The notes under the pieces are model-generated. The model was not told where the DNA came from. It made no database searches and saw only the letters and a list, made by a program, of their open reading frames with translations. A DNA stretch of 64,000 nucleotides from contig NZ_RAPN01000001.1 in the NCBI RefSeq assembly GCF_003610535.1, positions 1,165,320 through 1,229,319 on the forward strand, in the 5' to 3' direction. The number at the start of each line of letters is the position of its first letter. The stretch's first letter is position 1. Made by a program: the position numbers and the translations under genes. Below are positions 1-8,462 of the stretch, one piece after another. Source of the DNA: Mangrovibacterium diazotrophicum (GTDB lineage Bacteria > Bacteroidota > Bacteroidia > Bacteroidales > Prolixibacteraceae).

Positions 1-555
1 CTGCGGAATTTCCGGTTCTCCTGCCAAGCGGTTGGCAAAACGATCGCCAAAAGCGAGCTTCTCCAAAGTAGAAATGCTGGCATCGTCCAGATAATTGTCG
101 GTGTATGGATAGAGCATACTGTATGCAAAAATTGAAGCCGTTAGCTCAACCGGTTTTCCCAGCAACAACTGCAGACCATTTAGGATCCAAACATTTCGCA
201 ATGCCTGGAAAATACTTTCGTGTGACAAAGTCGGATCATACTTTTTCGCCGCCTTCATAAACGTCCAAGTACTGCTGACCATTTTATCCGAAAGAATGGT
301 CTCCACCTGTTCTTCAGAATAGTCCAACGTATAGCGAAAGAACGTCGTCAACTCATTCAACAATTCCGCCTTTTGTTTCCGGATTGCCTCCAATGAACCT
401 CTTGCCTGCTTTGCTCTTGCCTTAATTTTTGCTGAAAATTGATCAAGCCGCTTTTCACGCAGCGACTGTTCCCGCAGAGAATAAACCGGTAAGTCTTCGG
501 GGAATTCCAGACTTGCCTCTTTCCACCAGTTTAGCATTTGATCCGTCTTCATCAT
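1..555 (-). CDS. Partial gene, possible class I isoprenoid-enzyme-like protein
   Basis: The 5' part of a minus-strand gene (185 codons visible) that runs off the left edge of the window. The start is one of two adjacent ATG codons (555 or 552); the next in-frame stop upstream lies about 70 nt before them. The visible part is soluble and helical in character, with no signal peptide: a charged, coiled-coil-like stretch at about residues 30-65, then a hydrophobic helix ending in the acidic cluster DNYLDD near residue 155. That cluster resembles the DDxxD metal-binding motif of class I isoprenoid synthases, but this rests on one motif only. The gene is divergent from tRNA-Leu and shows no link to the glycan loci. 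The coding frame is convincing; the function is a weak guess. Confidence 0.6.
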   Translation of the reverse strand, partial: MMKTDQMLNWWKEASLEFPEDLPVYSLREQSLREKRLDQFSAKIKARAKQARGSLEAIRKQKAELLNELTTFFRYTLDYSEEQVETILSDKMVSSTWTFMKAAKKYDPTLSHESIFQALRNVWILNGLQLLLGKPVELTASIFAYSMLYPYTDNYLDDASISTLEKLAFGDRFANRLAGEPEIPQ

Positions 556-729
556 CGTATTCAGTTTTAGCCGTTTTGTTTTCTGATACCAAAGAGAATC
601 AATTCAGTTTCAGCATCCTGCTAATTTCCGACGAACAATCGGGATTTATCGGTAAAAGACGACTTGAAAAAAATTAAATCAAAACGCCATAATTTTTTAA
701 CGGACGATAGTACGGGGATAAAATTTTTC

Positions 730-737
730 TATATTTG
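730..737 (+). promoter_or_regulatory. Candidate -7 element for tRNA-Leu
   Basis: TATATTTG is an exact match to the Bacteroidota -7 consensus TAnnTTTG, about 70 nt before the tRNA. No clear TTG box stands 19-21 nt upstream. A bulged inverted repeat (741-770, CGCCTTTGAG with CTCAAGGCG) follows in the tRNA leader. Confidence 0.45.
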
Positions 738-808
738 CATCGCCTTTGAGGAAAACACCAACTCAAGGCGATGCGCCGAAAAGTCGGCAACAAGCATCAA
801 AGTTTAAT

Positions 809-892
809 GCCCAGATGGTGGAATTGGTAGACACGCTAGTTTCAGGGACTAGTGACCGCAAGGTTGTGCAAGTTCGAGTCTTGTTCTGGGTA
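809..892 (+). tRNA. tRNA-Leu (anticodon CAG)
   Basis: The sequence folds as a class II tRNA. The acceptor GCCCAGA pairs with TCTGGGT (one G-U), the anticodon stem CTAGT pairs with ACTAG around the loop TTCAGGG (anticodon CAG), there is a long variable arm typical of leucine tRNA, and the T arm reads GCAAG-TTCGAGT-CTTGT. The discriminator base is A at 892. CCA is not encoded. A strong terminator follows at once. Confidence 0.95.
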
Positions 893-893
893 C

Positions 894-922
894 AAAAAAG
901 CCGCGAAATTCGCGGCTTTTTT
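894..922. terminator. Bidirectional terminator after tRNA-Leu and GH92
   Basis: Perfect 8-bp stem GCCGCGAA/TTCGCGGC flanked by A6 and T6. It can stop the tRNA transcript on the plus strand and the GH92 operon coming in on the minus strand. Confidence 0.85.
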
Positions 923-976
923 CATTTTAGATTAGTTCTTCTCTGAATCCCCATCTACATTCGTTTCTACATTTTA

Positions 977-3304
977 TCAGTTTATTCCCCAATTTTCGTT
1001 CGGCTCGTCTCCCATCTCCAATATTATTTTTCCTCCTCCTGTCAGGCTTTCCTGCGAGATCCGCCAATCGGTTAGTTCAGCTCCATTGAAAGTGGCTGAC
1101 TGGATGTAACAGTTTTCGGGACTGTTGTTGATCGTTTCAATTTCAATCGTTTTTCCGGAATAGTACGCCGGGTTCAAATGAATGACAACCTTATCAAACA
1201 ACGGGCTACCCAACTCCAGTTGAGGGTCTGCCAGACAACCGCCATCCATCGAGAACAAACCGAGCTTCATTAACACAGACAACGACCCCATGAGCCCTTG
1301 ATCTTCATCGCCATTGTACCCACGCTCCGGACTCAGTCCTTCGTAAACTGTTTCAACCACTTTGCGCGACCAATACTGCGTTAGCCAAGGCTTGCCCAGG
1401 TAATTGAAGATGAACGCCGTTTGTATGGAAGGCTGGTTTCCGTAGTTGATTGGTACGCGGTTGTATTCAGGGTGGTGCTCCACATCGTGCGATGTACCGA
1501 TGGTGAAACCCTGTTTTTCAGCCAGCAGGAAAGATTCGTTCAACTTTGCAGACGCTTCTTCGTCTCCTCCCATTAGCTCCGCCAGACCTTTTAAATCATG
1601 GGGTACAAACCAGGTCGATTGCGCGCCATTTGACTCATTGAAGCCATGTTCGTGTTGGTGCGGGTCAAATCCGACAAACCATTTCCCATCGACATCTTTC
1701 GGACGCATCCAGCCACTGCCGCTATCATAAACGTTGCGATAATTCTTACTCCGCTTCATGAAATATTCGCAATCGCCTTCGTAACCGAGCTTGTGCGCAA
1801 GCTGCGCCAAAGCCCAATCCTGGTAAGCGTACTCCATTGTCAAACTGGCCCCCTCCTGATGCAAGCCAAATTCTCCTTCCGGGATCGGATACGGAACGTA
1901 ACCATTTTCAATGTAATATTTCAATCCGCCTCCGAGGCTTGTGTCGTGTTCGTAGCCGGCCTTCTCCATAATTCCGCCAGGCATGTGATCTTTCTTCAAT
2001 GCCTGATAAATTTCGTCAAGGCTGTCTTTCACAATTCCTTTCTGAATTGCGCTGACAATAAACGGTGTCGCCGAAGCACCTGTCATTACGAAAGTGAAAT
2101 TTCCACCCGATGGCCCTCTCGGAACCATCCCGCTGTCTTTGTAATACTGCATCAGTGATTGTGTGAACTCGCTCATCATTTCCGGATAAACCAGGCCCCA
2201 CAAAGTATTAATCGTCCATTGGGCTCCCCAAAATGCATCCGAATTGTAGTGATTAAACAACGGCCTACCATTACCATCCAATGGGATTTGTCCAATCCGG
2301 AACTCCTTACCTGTATTATCCGGATAGGCTCCGTTTACATCGCTGATGGTTCTTCGTCCCTGCAGCGAATGCCACAGGTCTGTATAAAATCGTTTCTGTT
2401 GTTCTACGGTTCCACCCTGCACTTCGATGCGTGAAAGCAGGCCATTCCATTCGCTTCGTGATTCCTTTACGATCTGGTCAAAGTTCCACTCCGGGATTTC
2501 TGCTTTCAGGTTTTCTGCTGCATTTCCAACCGAGGTGTATGAAATGGCAACTTTCATCAGTAAATCCTGCCCGCCCGAAAGATCGAGATTAACCAGGTAG
2601 TTTTTCGTTTCATCATCCAAAACAATTGTTCGAATGGGCTTACTTAATTCAATATGAAAGAAAACAGAGCAATCTTTGGGCCGGCGCATTGTAGGCGAAT
2701 TAACCGTTTTCCCTTCCAATGTGTATGCGTCGACCTGTTTCAATTCACCATCTTTCATCACACTTGGCCCCAACATGCCATTCAGATTGAACAGCAGTGC
2801 TGCTCTTTCTTTTTCCCCGAACGTGTAGCGGTGAAATCCAACCCGTTTCGACGATGTTAACTCGGCTTTAATATTGTAGCGCTCCAATTCAAGCGAATGG
2901 TAGCCCGGAAATACGGTTTCCTGCTCGTGACTGAACTTCGATCCGTAGTCGTCAAAAATATCGCGCCCCTCTGTCTCGGTTAAAACAACCGGCATGACGG
3001 ACACACCCGCAAGTTGCCACGCGTGAATGTGGCTAAATCCCTTCACTGTATCGGTGTTGTACCGGTAACCGCTGCCCCATGCTCCGCCAACCTGCGTATC
3101 GGGACTGAGGTTCACCATTCCAAAAGGACGGCAGGCCGAACTGAAGAAAAACCAGCGGGAATTGGCGCTATCGACGGTTGGAACAACCAGATCAACCACA
3201 TCCTGCTCTTCGTTCGACTTGGTTGACGAACACGAATATAGAGCCAGCAAAGTGATTAACGCAGCAGCGAAAATCCGAAGTTTTGAAAAATTGAATCGTA
3301 TCAT
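977..3304 (-). CDS. GH92 alpha-mannosidase, lipoprotein
   Basis: A 775-residue calcium-dependent exo-alpha-mannosidase of family GH92, which removes mannose from alpha-mannans or N-glycans. The N-terminus is a lipoprotein signal with lipobox LYSC (Cys near 25). The family N-domain (AWGSGYRYN, HAWQLAG) precedes the (alpha/alpha)6 catalytic domain. E557 sits in NESN, in place of the usual EGN, and the segment GDEDQG gives D666 and D668. The spacing E557-D666-D668 (109 and 111) equals that of the catalytic residues I recall for the characterised Bacteroides enzyme BT3990 (E533, D642, D644), so the active site looks intact despite the changed motif. It lies 66 bp after susD, behind a terminator-like hairpin, as last gene of the sigma/FecR/SusCD unit. 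Linkage specificity cannot be read from the sequence. Confidence 0.9.
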   Translation of the reverse strand: MIRFNFSKLRIFAAALITLLALYSCSSTKSNEEQDVVDLVVPTVDSANSRWFFFSSACRPFGMVNLSPDTQVGGAWGSGYRYNTDTVKGFSHIHAWQLAGVSVMPVVLTETEGRDIFDDYGSKFSHEQETVFPGYHSLELERYNIKAELTSSKRVGFHRYTFGEKERAALLFNLNGMLGPSVMKDGELKQVDAYTLEGKTVNSPTMRRPKDCSVFFHIELSKPIRTIVLDDETKNYLVNLDLSGGQDLLMKVAISYTSVGNAAENLKAEIPEWNFDQIVKESRSEWNGLLSRIEVQGGTVEQQKRFYTDLWHSLQGRRTISDVNGAYPDNTGKEFRIGQIPLDGNGRPLFNHYNSDAFWGAQWTINTLWGLVYPEMMSEFTQSLMQYYKDSGMVPRGPSGGNFTFVMTGASATPFIVSAIQKGIVKDSLDEIYQALKKDHMPGGIMEKAGYEHDTSLGGGLKYYIENGYVPYPIPEGEFGLHQEGASLTMEYAYQDWALAQLAHKLGYEGDCEYFMKRSKNYRNVYDSGSGWMRPKDVDGKWFVGFDPHQHEHGFNESNGAQSTWFVPHDLKGLAELMGGDEEASAKLNESFLLAEKQGFTIGTSHDVEHHPEYNRVPINYGNQPSIQTAFIFNYLGKPWLTQYWSRKVVETVYEGLSPERGYNGDEDQGLMGSLSVLMKLGLFSMDGGCLADPQLELGSPLFDKVVIHLNPAYYSGKTIEIETINNSPENCYIQSATFNGAELTDWRISQESLTGGGKIILEMGDEPNENWGIN

Positions 3305-3321
3305 ATCGAAGTTTTGGTCTT

Positions 3322-3355
3322 AAAAAAGAATAACAGGCACAAAAGGCCTGTTATT
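3322..3355 (-). terminator. Intercistronic terminator between susD and GH92
   Basis: Perfect 10-bp stem AATAACAGGC/GCCTGTTATT (3329-3338 with 3346-3355) followed on the minus strand by a T6 run. It should partly stop transcription after susD and lower GH92 relative to SusCD. Confidence 0.75.
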
Positions 3356-3370
3356 CAATCAGTAGTTTAT

Positions 3371-4864
3371 TTAGTAACCCGTGTTTTGCCACATTACACT
3401 GGTGTTGTCATAGCGGTCCATTTCGGCTTGCGGGATAGCAAACACCGAACGGAATGACTGCACATTCGATGAATAGCGGCCGTTGCCCTCATCAGCTTCA
3501 TCCAGGAAGTCAGACATTACCGTGACAAAGTCGCCCCACCGTACCAAGTCGAACCAACGCAAAGCCTCGAACATAAATTCAACCCGACGTTCTTGCTTGA
3601 TAGCGGTCAGCAAAGATGCTGCGTCTCCTGTTTGTGTTGATAAAAGATCGGCCAGTTCAGCGCGATTTCTTACTTCATTGACATATCCGATCGCCTCTGA
3701 TGTAGGACCTTCGGTTGCATTAATCGCCTCAGCACACATTAGCAGAACATCCGAGTAGCGAATGATGGGCAAGTTATTAGCCCAGTCGGTACTGGATTGT
3801 GGCTCGTAGGAATGACGGCTGTATTTTGTACACCAGGTGTAACCTTCGGCACCGGTACCGGTAATTTCATCCGACGTAGCAATGGTCTCACGGTAGTCGC
3901 CATCTTCAAATGCACTCACCATATTCGTTGAAACCTGCATAGCAGCACTTGACCCACGCAACGCGTAGCCTTCACTTCCGGTATAGCCTTCCGGCATACA
4001 GGATTCACTAAAGGTTTGACCTTCGCCTGTTAAGCCACCAATGTACTGAACCTCCCAAACGCGGTCCTTTGTAACATCATTATCATAAGCATCCGTGAAA
4101 CAGTCCTCGTAGTTTTCGGCTAACGAGTAAATTCCTGAATTAATAACAGCTTCCAAATACGGTTTGGCATTAGCTGGTTCGTTCATGAACATGTACAAGC
4201 GTCCGAGAGCAGCGTCGGCCGCATATTCGGTAATCCGGCCTATATCATCGCTATCCCAGCTTTCGGGCAACAAGCTGATCGCTGCTTTATAGTCGCTCAC
4301 TGCTTGCGCAAATGTTTCATCTTGTGTTGAACGTGCAATGGCATAAGTTTCTGCGGTTGTGTATTCAGCATCAACGATCAATGGCACACCACCAAAGAAT
4401 TTAGCTAAATTGTCGTAAGCCCAGGCACGCATGGCATAAGCTTCACCTTTGATATAATTCTTGGTTGATTCATCGTCAAAATCCACATCATCAATACGAA
4501 TCAGAATACTGTTACAACGGATAACAATCACAAACATGCTCTCCCAAACATTGGCGATACATGACCCCGTAGATGTATCAATGAAAATATCAGCTCCGTC
4601 TGAGTAGGTATTTGTATTAACAGCATTTGCATCGTCACTCCGTGCAGTCAGGAAATGCAGCATCCCTGTTTGCCCATCGTAAACATCCTGTTGTTCTGCG
4701 TAAACTGCTGAAATTGCCAATTCAAAATCGGTTTGAGATGTATAGAAAGTTTGAGTTGTGTACAAGGACTCCGGATCCGGATTTAAAAAATCGCTGCAAC
4801 TTGTGATCAACGAACCCGAAATACAAAGGGTGAGGACCCATATTATTTTCGATATATTTTTCAT
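3371..4864 (-). CDS. SusD/RagB family outer-membrane lipoprotein
   Basis: A 497-residue SusD-like glycan-binding lipoprotein that caps the neighbouring SusC barrel at the cell surface. A signal peptide ends in the lipobox ITSC (Cys at about residue 23) followed by SDFLNPDPES, a usual SusD beginning. The middle has the TPR-like helical repeats of the family (for example YIKGEAYAMRAWAYDNLAKFFG) and the C-terminal part carries the SusD signature LLTAIKQERRVEFMFEALRW and DLVRWGD. Its start lies 22 bp after susC, so the two are almost certainly one transcript. With the sigma/FecR pair upstream and GH92 downstream, the ligand is probably an alpha-mannose oligosaccharide (inference). Confidence 0.95.
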   Translation of the reverse strand: MKNISKIIWVLTLCISGSLITSCSDFLNPDPESLYTTQTFYTSQTDFELAISAVYAEQQDVYDGQTGMLHFLTARSDDANAVNTNTYSDGADIFIDTSTGSCIANVWESMFVIVIRCNSILIRIDDVDFDDESTKNYIKGEAYAMRAWAYDNLAKFFGGVPLIVDAEYTTAETYAIARSTQDETFAQAVSDYKAAISLLPESWDSDDIGRITEYAADAALGRLYMFMNEPANAKPYLEAVINSGIYSLAENYEDCFTDAYDNDVTKDRVWEVQYIGGLTGEGQTFSESCMPEGYTGSEGYALRGSSAAMQVSTNMVSAFEDGDYRETIATSDEITGTGAEGYTWCTKYSRHSYEPQSSTDWANNLPIIRYSDVLLMCAEAINATEGPTSEAIGYVNEVRNRAELADLLSTQTGDAASLLTAIKQERRVEFMFEALRWFDLVRWGDFVTVMSDFLDEADEGNGRYSSNVQSFRSVFAIPQAEMDRYDNTSVMWQNTGY

Positions 4865-4886
4865 TTTGACTATTATTAGGGGTTAG

Positions 4887-7800
4887 TTAGAAAATTAAAT
4901 TGACACCTAAAGTATATCTTCTGCTCAGAGGATAAGTACTGTAGTCAACACCGAGCTGGGTTGTTCCATTACCATAACTACTTGTTTCAGGTGTATAACC
5001 CGGATAATCGCTGAAAGTATAAACGTTGTCAACTGAGCCATATACTTTCAAGCTATTTACTTTCAAACTCTTAAGAACCTTTGCAGGCATATTGTAGCTC
5101 AATGTTATGTTCTTGATTCGCACATAAGTTGCATCGTAAACACGCGAATTGGTATCATCGGCCCAGTTGAAGAAGTTCTGTGTTTTGCCGTCCCACGACA
5201 TGTCGATACCGTGTGCTTCAGCATATTCTGTTGGAATGGCAGGTTGCAAATATTCAGGTTTGTAGGTTCTCACCCAACGGGCATAAGATGTACGTCCGAA
5301 ATATCCGGCATCAATGTGACGGGCACCCAGGAAATAAATCTCGCCACCGTACTGACCTTGCAACAGAACGCTCAACTCAAAGTTCTTGTAGCTGAACTTG
5401 TTGGTCAAACCCCAAGTCAAATCAGGCAAGTTACTTCCGTAAGGAATAAAGTCTTCTGAGTTGATGCTTCCGTCCTCATTGGTATCAACATACTTGAAGT
5501 TACCATCTTCTTCACCGGCAAGGATTGGTACCAGTGCGTTCCCGTCAGAGTCGAAGTCACTTGTCGACAAGAAACCATCTGTAGGCAAAATGTAGAACTG
5601 AGAAACCTGACCGCCAACCTTTGTAATGAACTGACCTCCGTTGATTGAGGAAATGATTTGAGTGGTGTTTGCTCCCATCTCCAACACTTCGTTGCTGTTA
5701 TGCGATAAGTTCAAATTGGTATCCCATTTGAATGCTCTGTCGATGTTGTGTGAAGTCACATCAACTTCCCAGCCTGAGTTGCGGATTTTACCGATGTTCG
5801 TCAAGGTTGAGCTAAAACCGGTAGTGTACGGAATTGGAACATCAAACAACAGGTTTTTGGTGATATTCCGGTAGTAGTCGAAGTTGAACTGCAAACGGTT
5901 GTTGAAGGCTGAGAGGTCGAAACCGATATCAGTTGAACCGGTTTGTTCCCATTTCAGGTCAGGGTTGGCCACGTTGGCAGCAGCTGTACCCGATTGCTTC
6001 GTCTCGCCATAAGCTGAATAATAGCTTCCCAATTGCGACATGTATTCGTAATCACCAATACGGTCATTACCTGATGTACCGTAAGAAGCACGAACTTTCA
6101 ACAAATCAACCCAATCAACGTCTTCCATGAAACCCTCTTCATTCAGTTTCCATCCGGCAGAGAACGAAGGGAAGGTACCCCATTTGGCATCGGCACCAAA
6201 GCGAGAAGAACCGTCATGACGTACACTGGCCGTGAAAAGATATTTCTCCATAAAATCGTAACTCACACGACCAAAGAAAGAAGCGTTGGTATAAGTTGTT
6301 TTTTCAGTCGTCGCGGTCACCGCTGTTGAAGCCTGGTTCAAAGTCGTCACTGTTTCGTAAGGCCATCCCGAAGCTTCCAAAGTTGCAAGATAATACTCTT
6401 GTTTTTCAGCACTTTGACCGGCCAAAACATTCAGGTGATGGTTTCCAAATTGCTTGTCAAAAGTCAAGGTATTCTGGAATACTTTATCGTTAGTCGTTGA
6501 AGAATAGCTGTTACCCGACGACATATAAGCACTGCGGTTTACCGATGCAGGCTGGAAGTATTCGTAGGTTATACCGTCATAACTTTTGCTATACTGCATT
6601 TTGTAGGTCAACGCTTTCAAGATTTTCCATTCGCCCCACAAAGCTGCTTGAATACGTGTCGTATTTGTCTCGTCAGTCGTCTGTTTCAACTGCGCCAACG
6701 GGTCAATCCAGGTTGCGCCCCAGTCATCCGATGTTTCAGTCGATGTTGGCACACCGGTGTAGTTGTTTTCAGCTGTTCTCACAGTTGTGCCCGGAGTTAC
6801 CAAAGGCGACATCATCAAAGCATGGTGAACCGGTGAATCTTTTCCCTGGCGGTCACCAAGGTTGGCACTACCCAATCCCTGCGACGCATCCGAGAATGAG
6901 ATGTTAGTCCCTACTTTGAAATTATCAGTGATCTTCAATGTTCCGTTCAAACGAATGTTGTAACGATCGAACTCAGTAGACTTGATGATACCTTCCTGAT
7001 TCATGTAGCCAATTGACATGAAGATACTTCCTATATCGCCGCTTGCAGAAGCTGAAGCTTCGTAGTTTTGGATTGGAGCAGTACGTAAAATCTCACTCTG
7101 CCAGTCGGTAAAATCTGTTGTTGTATTCCAGAAAGTCGGAATTTGGTAGGCAGAAGGTCTGGATGACATTGGATCGTCCATGGAACCTCCGGCACGAATG
7201 TATTGAGCATTTCTTAAATACATTTGGTAAGCAACCCACTCAGGGCCAGTCATCAAATCAAGTTTTTTCTCCGGTGTTTGAAAGCCGTAATAGGCATCGA
7301 ATGTCACCGTTGGTTTTCCGGTACCGGTTTTCGTTTCAATCAGGATTACCCCGTTTGCACCACGAGAACCGTAAATTGAAGTAGCCGAAGCATCCTTCAA
7401 AACCTGAATTGTAGCAATATCAGAAGGGTTTACACCATTCATATCGTCGCGAGGAACGCCGTCAATTACATACAGCGGGCTACTGCTTCCGTTGATTGTA
7501 TTGACACCGCGAATCCGGATTGTCAAATCCTGTCCCGGGATACCACCACCTGTAGCCTGCGCGTTAACACCCGCCAACTGACCTTGGAATGCTTCGCTGA
7601 CGTTTGTTACCGGTCGGCTTTCCAACGCTTCATTTGTAATCTTCGAAATTGAACTGGTCAGATTCGACTTTTTCACCGTACCATAACCAATCGCGACAAC
7701 TTCATCCAGGCCAATCGATTCTTCTTCCAATTCCACATTAATAACCGATTTACCGGCCACCGGGATTTCCTGCGCGTGCATGCCGACAAACGAGAAGACA

Positions 7801-8333
7801 AGAATCGCGTCGGAGCTGACATCTTTCACGGTATAATTACCATCGAAATCCGTAATTGTTCCTTCGGTACTTCCTTTTACAATTACTGTTACACCCGGAA
7901 GAGGAGCGCCCGAAGCATCGGTCACGGTACCTTTTACCGTCAGCTGTTGCTGTACCGATTCACCAGTCGATTTTCCCGCTTCAATCAGGATATTGCGATC
8001 AACGATCCGGTAGGTCACCCCCGCTTCAGTTAAAATTTCGTCGAGAATGGCATTCACCGACTCATTTTCAACGTCAACTGAAACCACTCGGGAATCATCA
8101 AATAAATCGCGGTTGTAAAAGAAATAGTAACCGGTTTTCTCTTCTATAGAATTAAAGACATCAGAAATTTTAGAATCTTTCATCCGTAGGGTAAGTTTCG
8201 CATTTTGTGAGTAAACACTAGCGGTTACGGATATTGAGGCAAACAAAATCAGCAGTACACTCAACCTCAGCATAAGCCATAGTTTTTTAAGCCAGGAGGT
8301 GTAAAACTCCTGAAATTCATGATTTTTTTTCAT
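4887..8333 (-). CDS. SusC/RagA TonB-dependent transporter with STN signalling domain
   Basis: A 1148-residue SusC-type outer-membrane receptor that imports glycans with energy from TonB. After the signal peptide there is an STN domain (about residues 44-115) for signalling to the FecR anti-sigma factor, a carboxypeptidase-regulatory-like domain beginning LTVKGTVTDASGAPLPGV (about 130-215), a plug with the TonB-box-like DEVVAIGYGTVKK, and a 22-strand-type barrel ending in YTLGVNLIF. The STN domain matches the FecR and sigma genes directly upstream (8463-10106), so substrate binding probably signals to the sigma factor to raise its own transcription. The start ATG at 8333 is overlapped by an antisense -7 element. 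SusD follows 22 bp later. Confidence 0.95.
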   Translation of the reverse strand: MKKNHEFQEFYTSWLKKLWLMLRLSVLLILFASISVTASVYSQNAKLTLRMKDSKISDVFNSIEEKTGYYFFYNRDLFDDSRVVSVDVENESVNAILDEILTEAGVTYRIVDRNILIEAGKSTGESVQQQLTVKGTVTDASGAPLPGVTVIVKGSTEGTITDFDGNYTVKDVSSDAILVFSFVGMHAQEIPVAGKSVINVELEEESIGLDEVVAIGYGTVKKSNLTSSISKITNEALESRPVTNVSEAFQGQLAGVNAQATGGGIPGQDLTIRIRGVNTINGSSSPLYVIDGVPRDDMNGVNPSDIATIQVLKDASATSIYGSRGANGVILIETKTGTGKPTVTFDAYYGFQTPEKKLDLMTGPEWVAYQMYLRNAQYIRAGGSMDDPMSSRPSAYQIPTFWNTTTDFTDWQSEILRTAPIQNYEASASASGDIGSIFMSIGYMNQEGIIKSTEFDRYNIRLNGTLKITDNFKVGTNISFSDASQGLGSANLGDRQGKDSPVHHALMMSPLVTPGTTVRTAENNYTGVPTSTETSDDWGATWIDPLAQLKQTTDETNTTRIQAALWGEWKILKALTYKMQYSKSYDGITYEYFQPASVNRSAYMSSGNSYSSTTNDKVFQNTLTFDKQFGNHHLNVLAGQSAEKQEYYLATLEASGWPYETVTTLNQASTAVTATTEKTTYTNASFFGRVSYDFMEKYLFTASVRHDGSSRFGADAKWGTFPSFSAGWKLNEEGFMEDVDWVDLLKVRASYGTSGNDRIGDYEYMSQLGSYYSAYGETKQSGTAAANVANPDLKWEQTGSTDIGFDLSAFNNRLQFNFDYYRNITKNLLFDVPIPYTTGFSSTLTNIGKIRNSGWEVDVTSHNIDRAFKWDTNLNLSHNSNEVLEMGANTTQIISSINGGQFITKVGGQVSQFYILPTDGFLSTSDFDSDGNALVPILAGEEDGNFKYVDTNEDGSINSEDFIPYGSNLPDLTWGLTNKFSYKNFELSVLLQGQYGGEIYFLGARHIDAGYFGRTSYARWVRTYKPEYLQPAIPTEYAEAHGIDMSWDGKTQNFFNWADDTNSRVYDATYVRIKNITLSYNMPAKVLKSLKVNSLKVYGSVDNVYTFSDYPGYTPETSSYGNGTTQLGVDYSTYPLSRRYTLGVNLIF

Positions 8334-8340
8334 AGATTTG
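8333..8340 (+). promoter_or_regulatory. Candidate antisense -7 element at susC start codon
   Basis: TAGATTTG fits TAnnTTTG exactly and begins on the base opposite the first base of the susC start codon. The upstream box is poor. An element of the same kind lies at the same position of the second STN receptor gene (19494). Confidence 0.45.
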
Positions 8341-8346
8341 AATGTT

Positions 8347-8420
8347 TATTTATTTAAAATGATTTGCCTTGGGCAAACATTTTATCAAGAGGGAATGCTT
8401 CGACCTATTCCCTCTTTTTA
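8347..8420 (+). ncRNA. Predicted cis-antisense RNA over the susC leader
   Basis: Predicted 74-nt RNA starting about 7 nt after the plus-strand -7 element. It has an AU-rich 5' end, a small hairpin TTTGCC-ttg-GGCAAA (8363-8377) and a terminator hairpin AAGAGGGAAT/ATTCCCTCTT (8387-8396 with 8407-8416) running into T5. The T-run is on the plus strand, so the hairpin is oriented to end an antisense transcript and not the fecR mRNA. The layout resembles DonS-type antisense RNAs of Bacteroides PULs (known for the family; that this is one is inference). Confidence 0.5.
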
Positions 8421-8462
8421 TGTCTGCGAGGCTACTTATTTTCAACTCATAGTCGTCAGGTT

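Noticed and set aside
746-946. 66-codon frame across the tRNA
   Set aside because: It lies over tRNA-Leu and its terminator.
8387-8416. Hairpin as ordinary fecR terminator
   Set aside because: On the minus strand the hairpin is preceded by A-run and followed by GATAAAATG, without T-run; the plus strand has the T-run. Both STN loci show the same orientation, so an antisense terminator explains it better.
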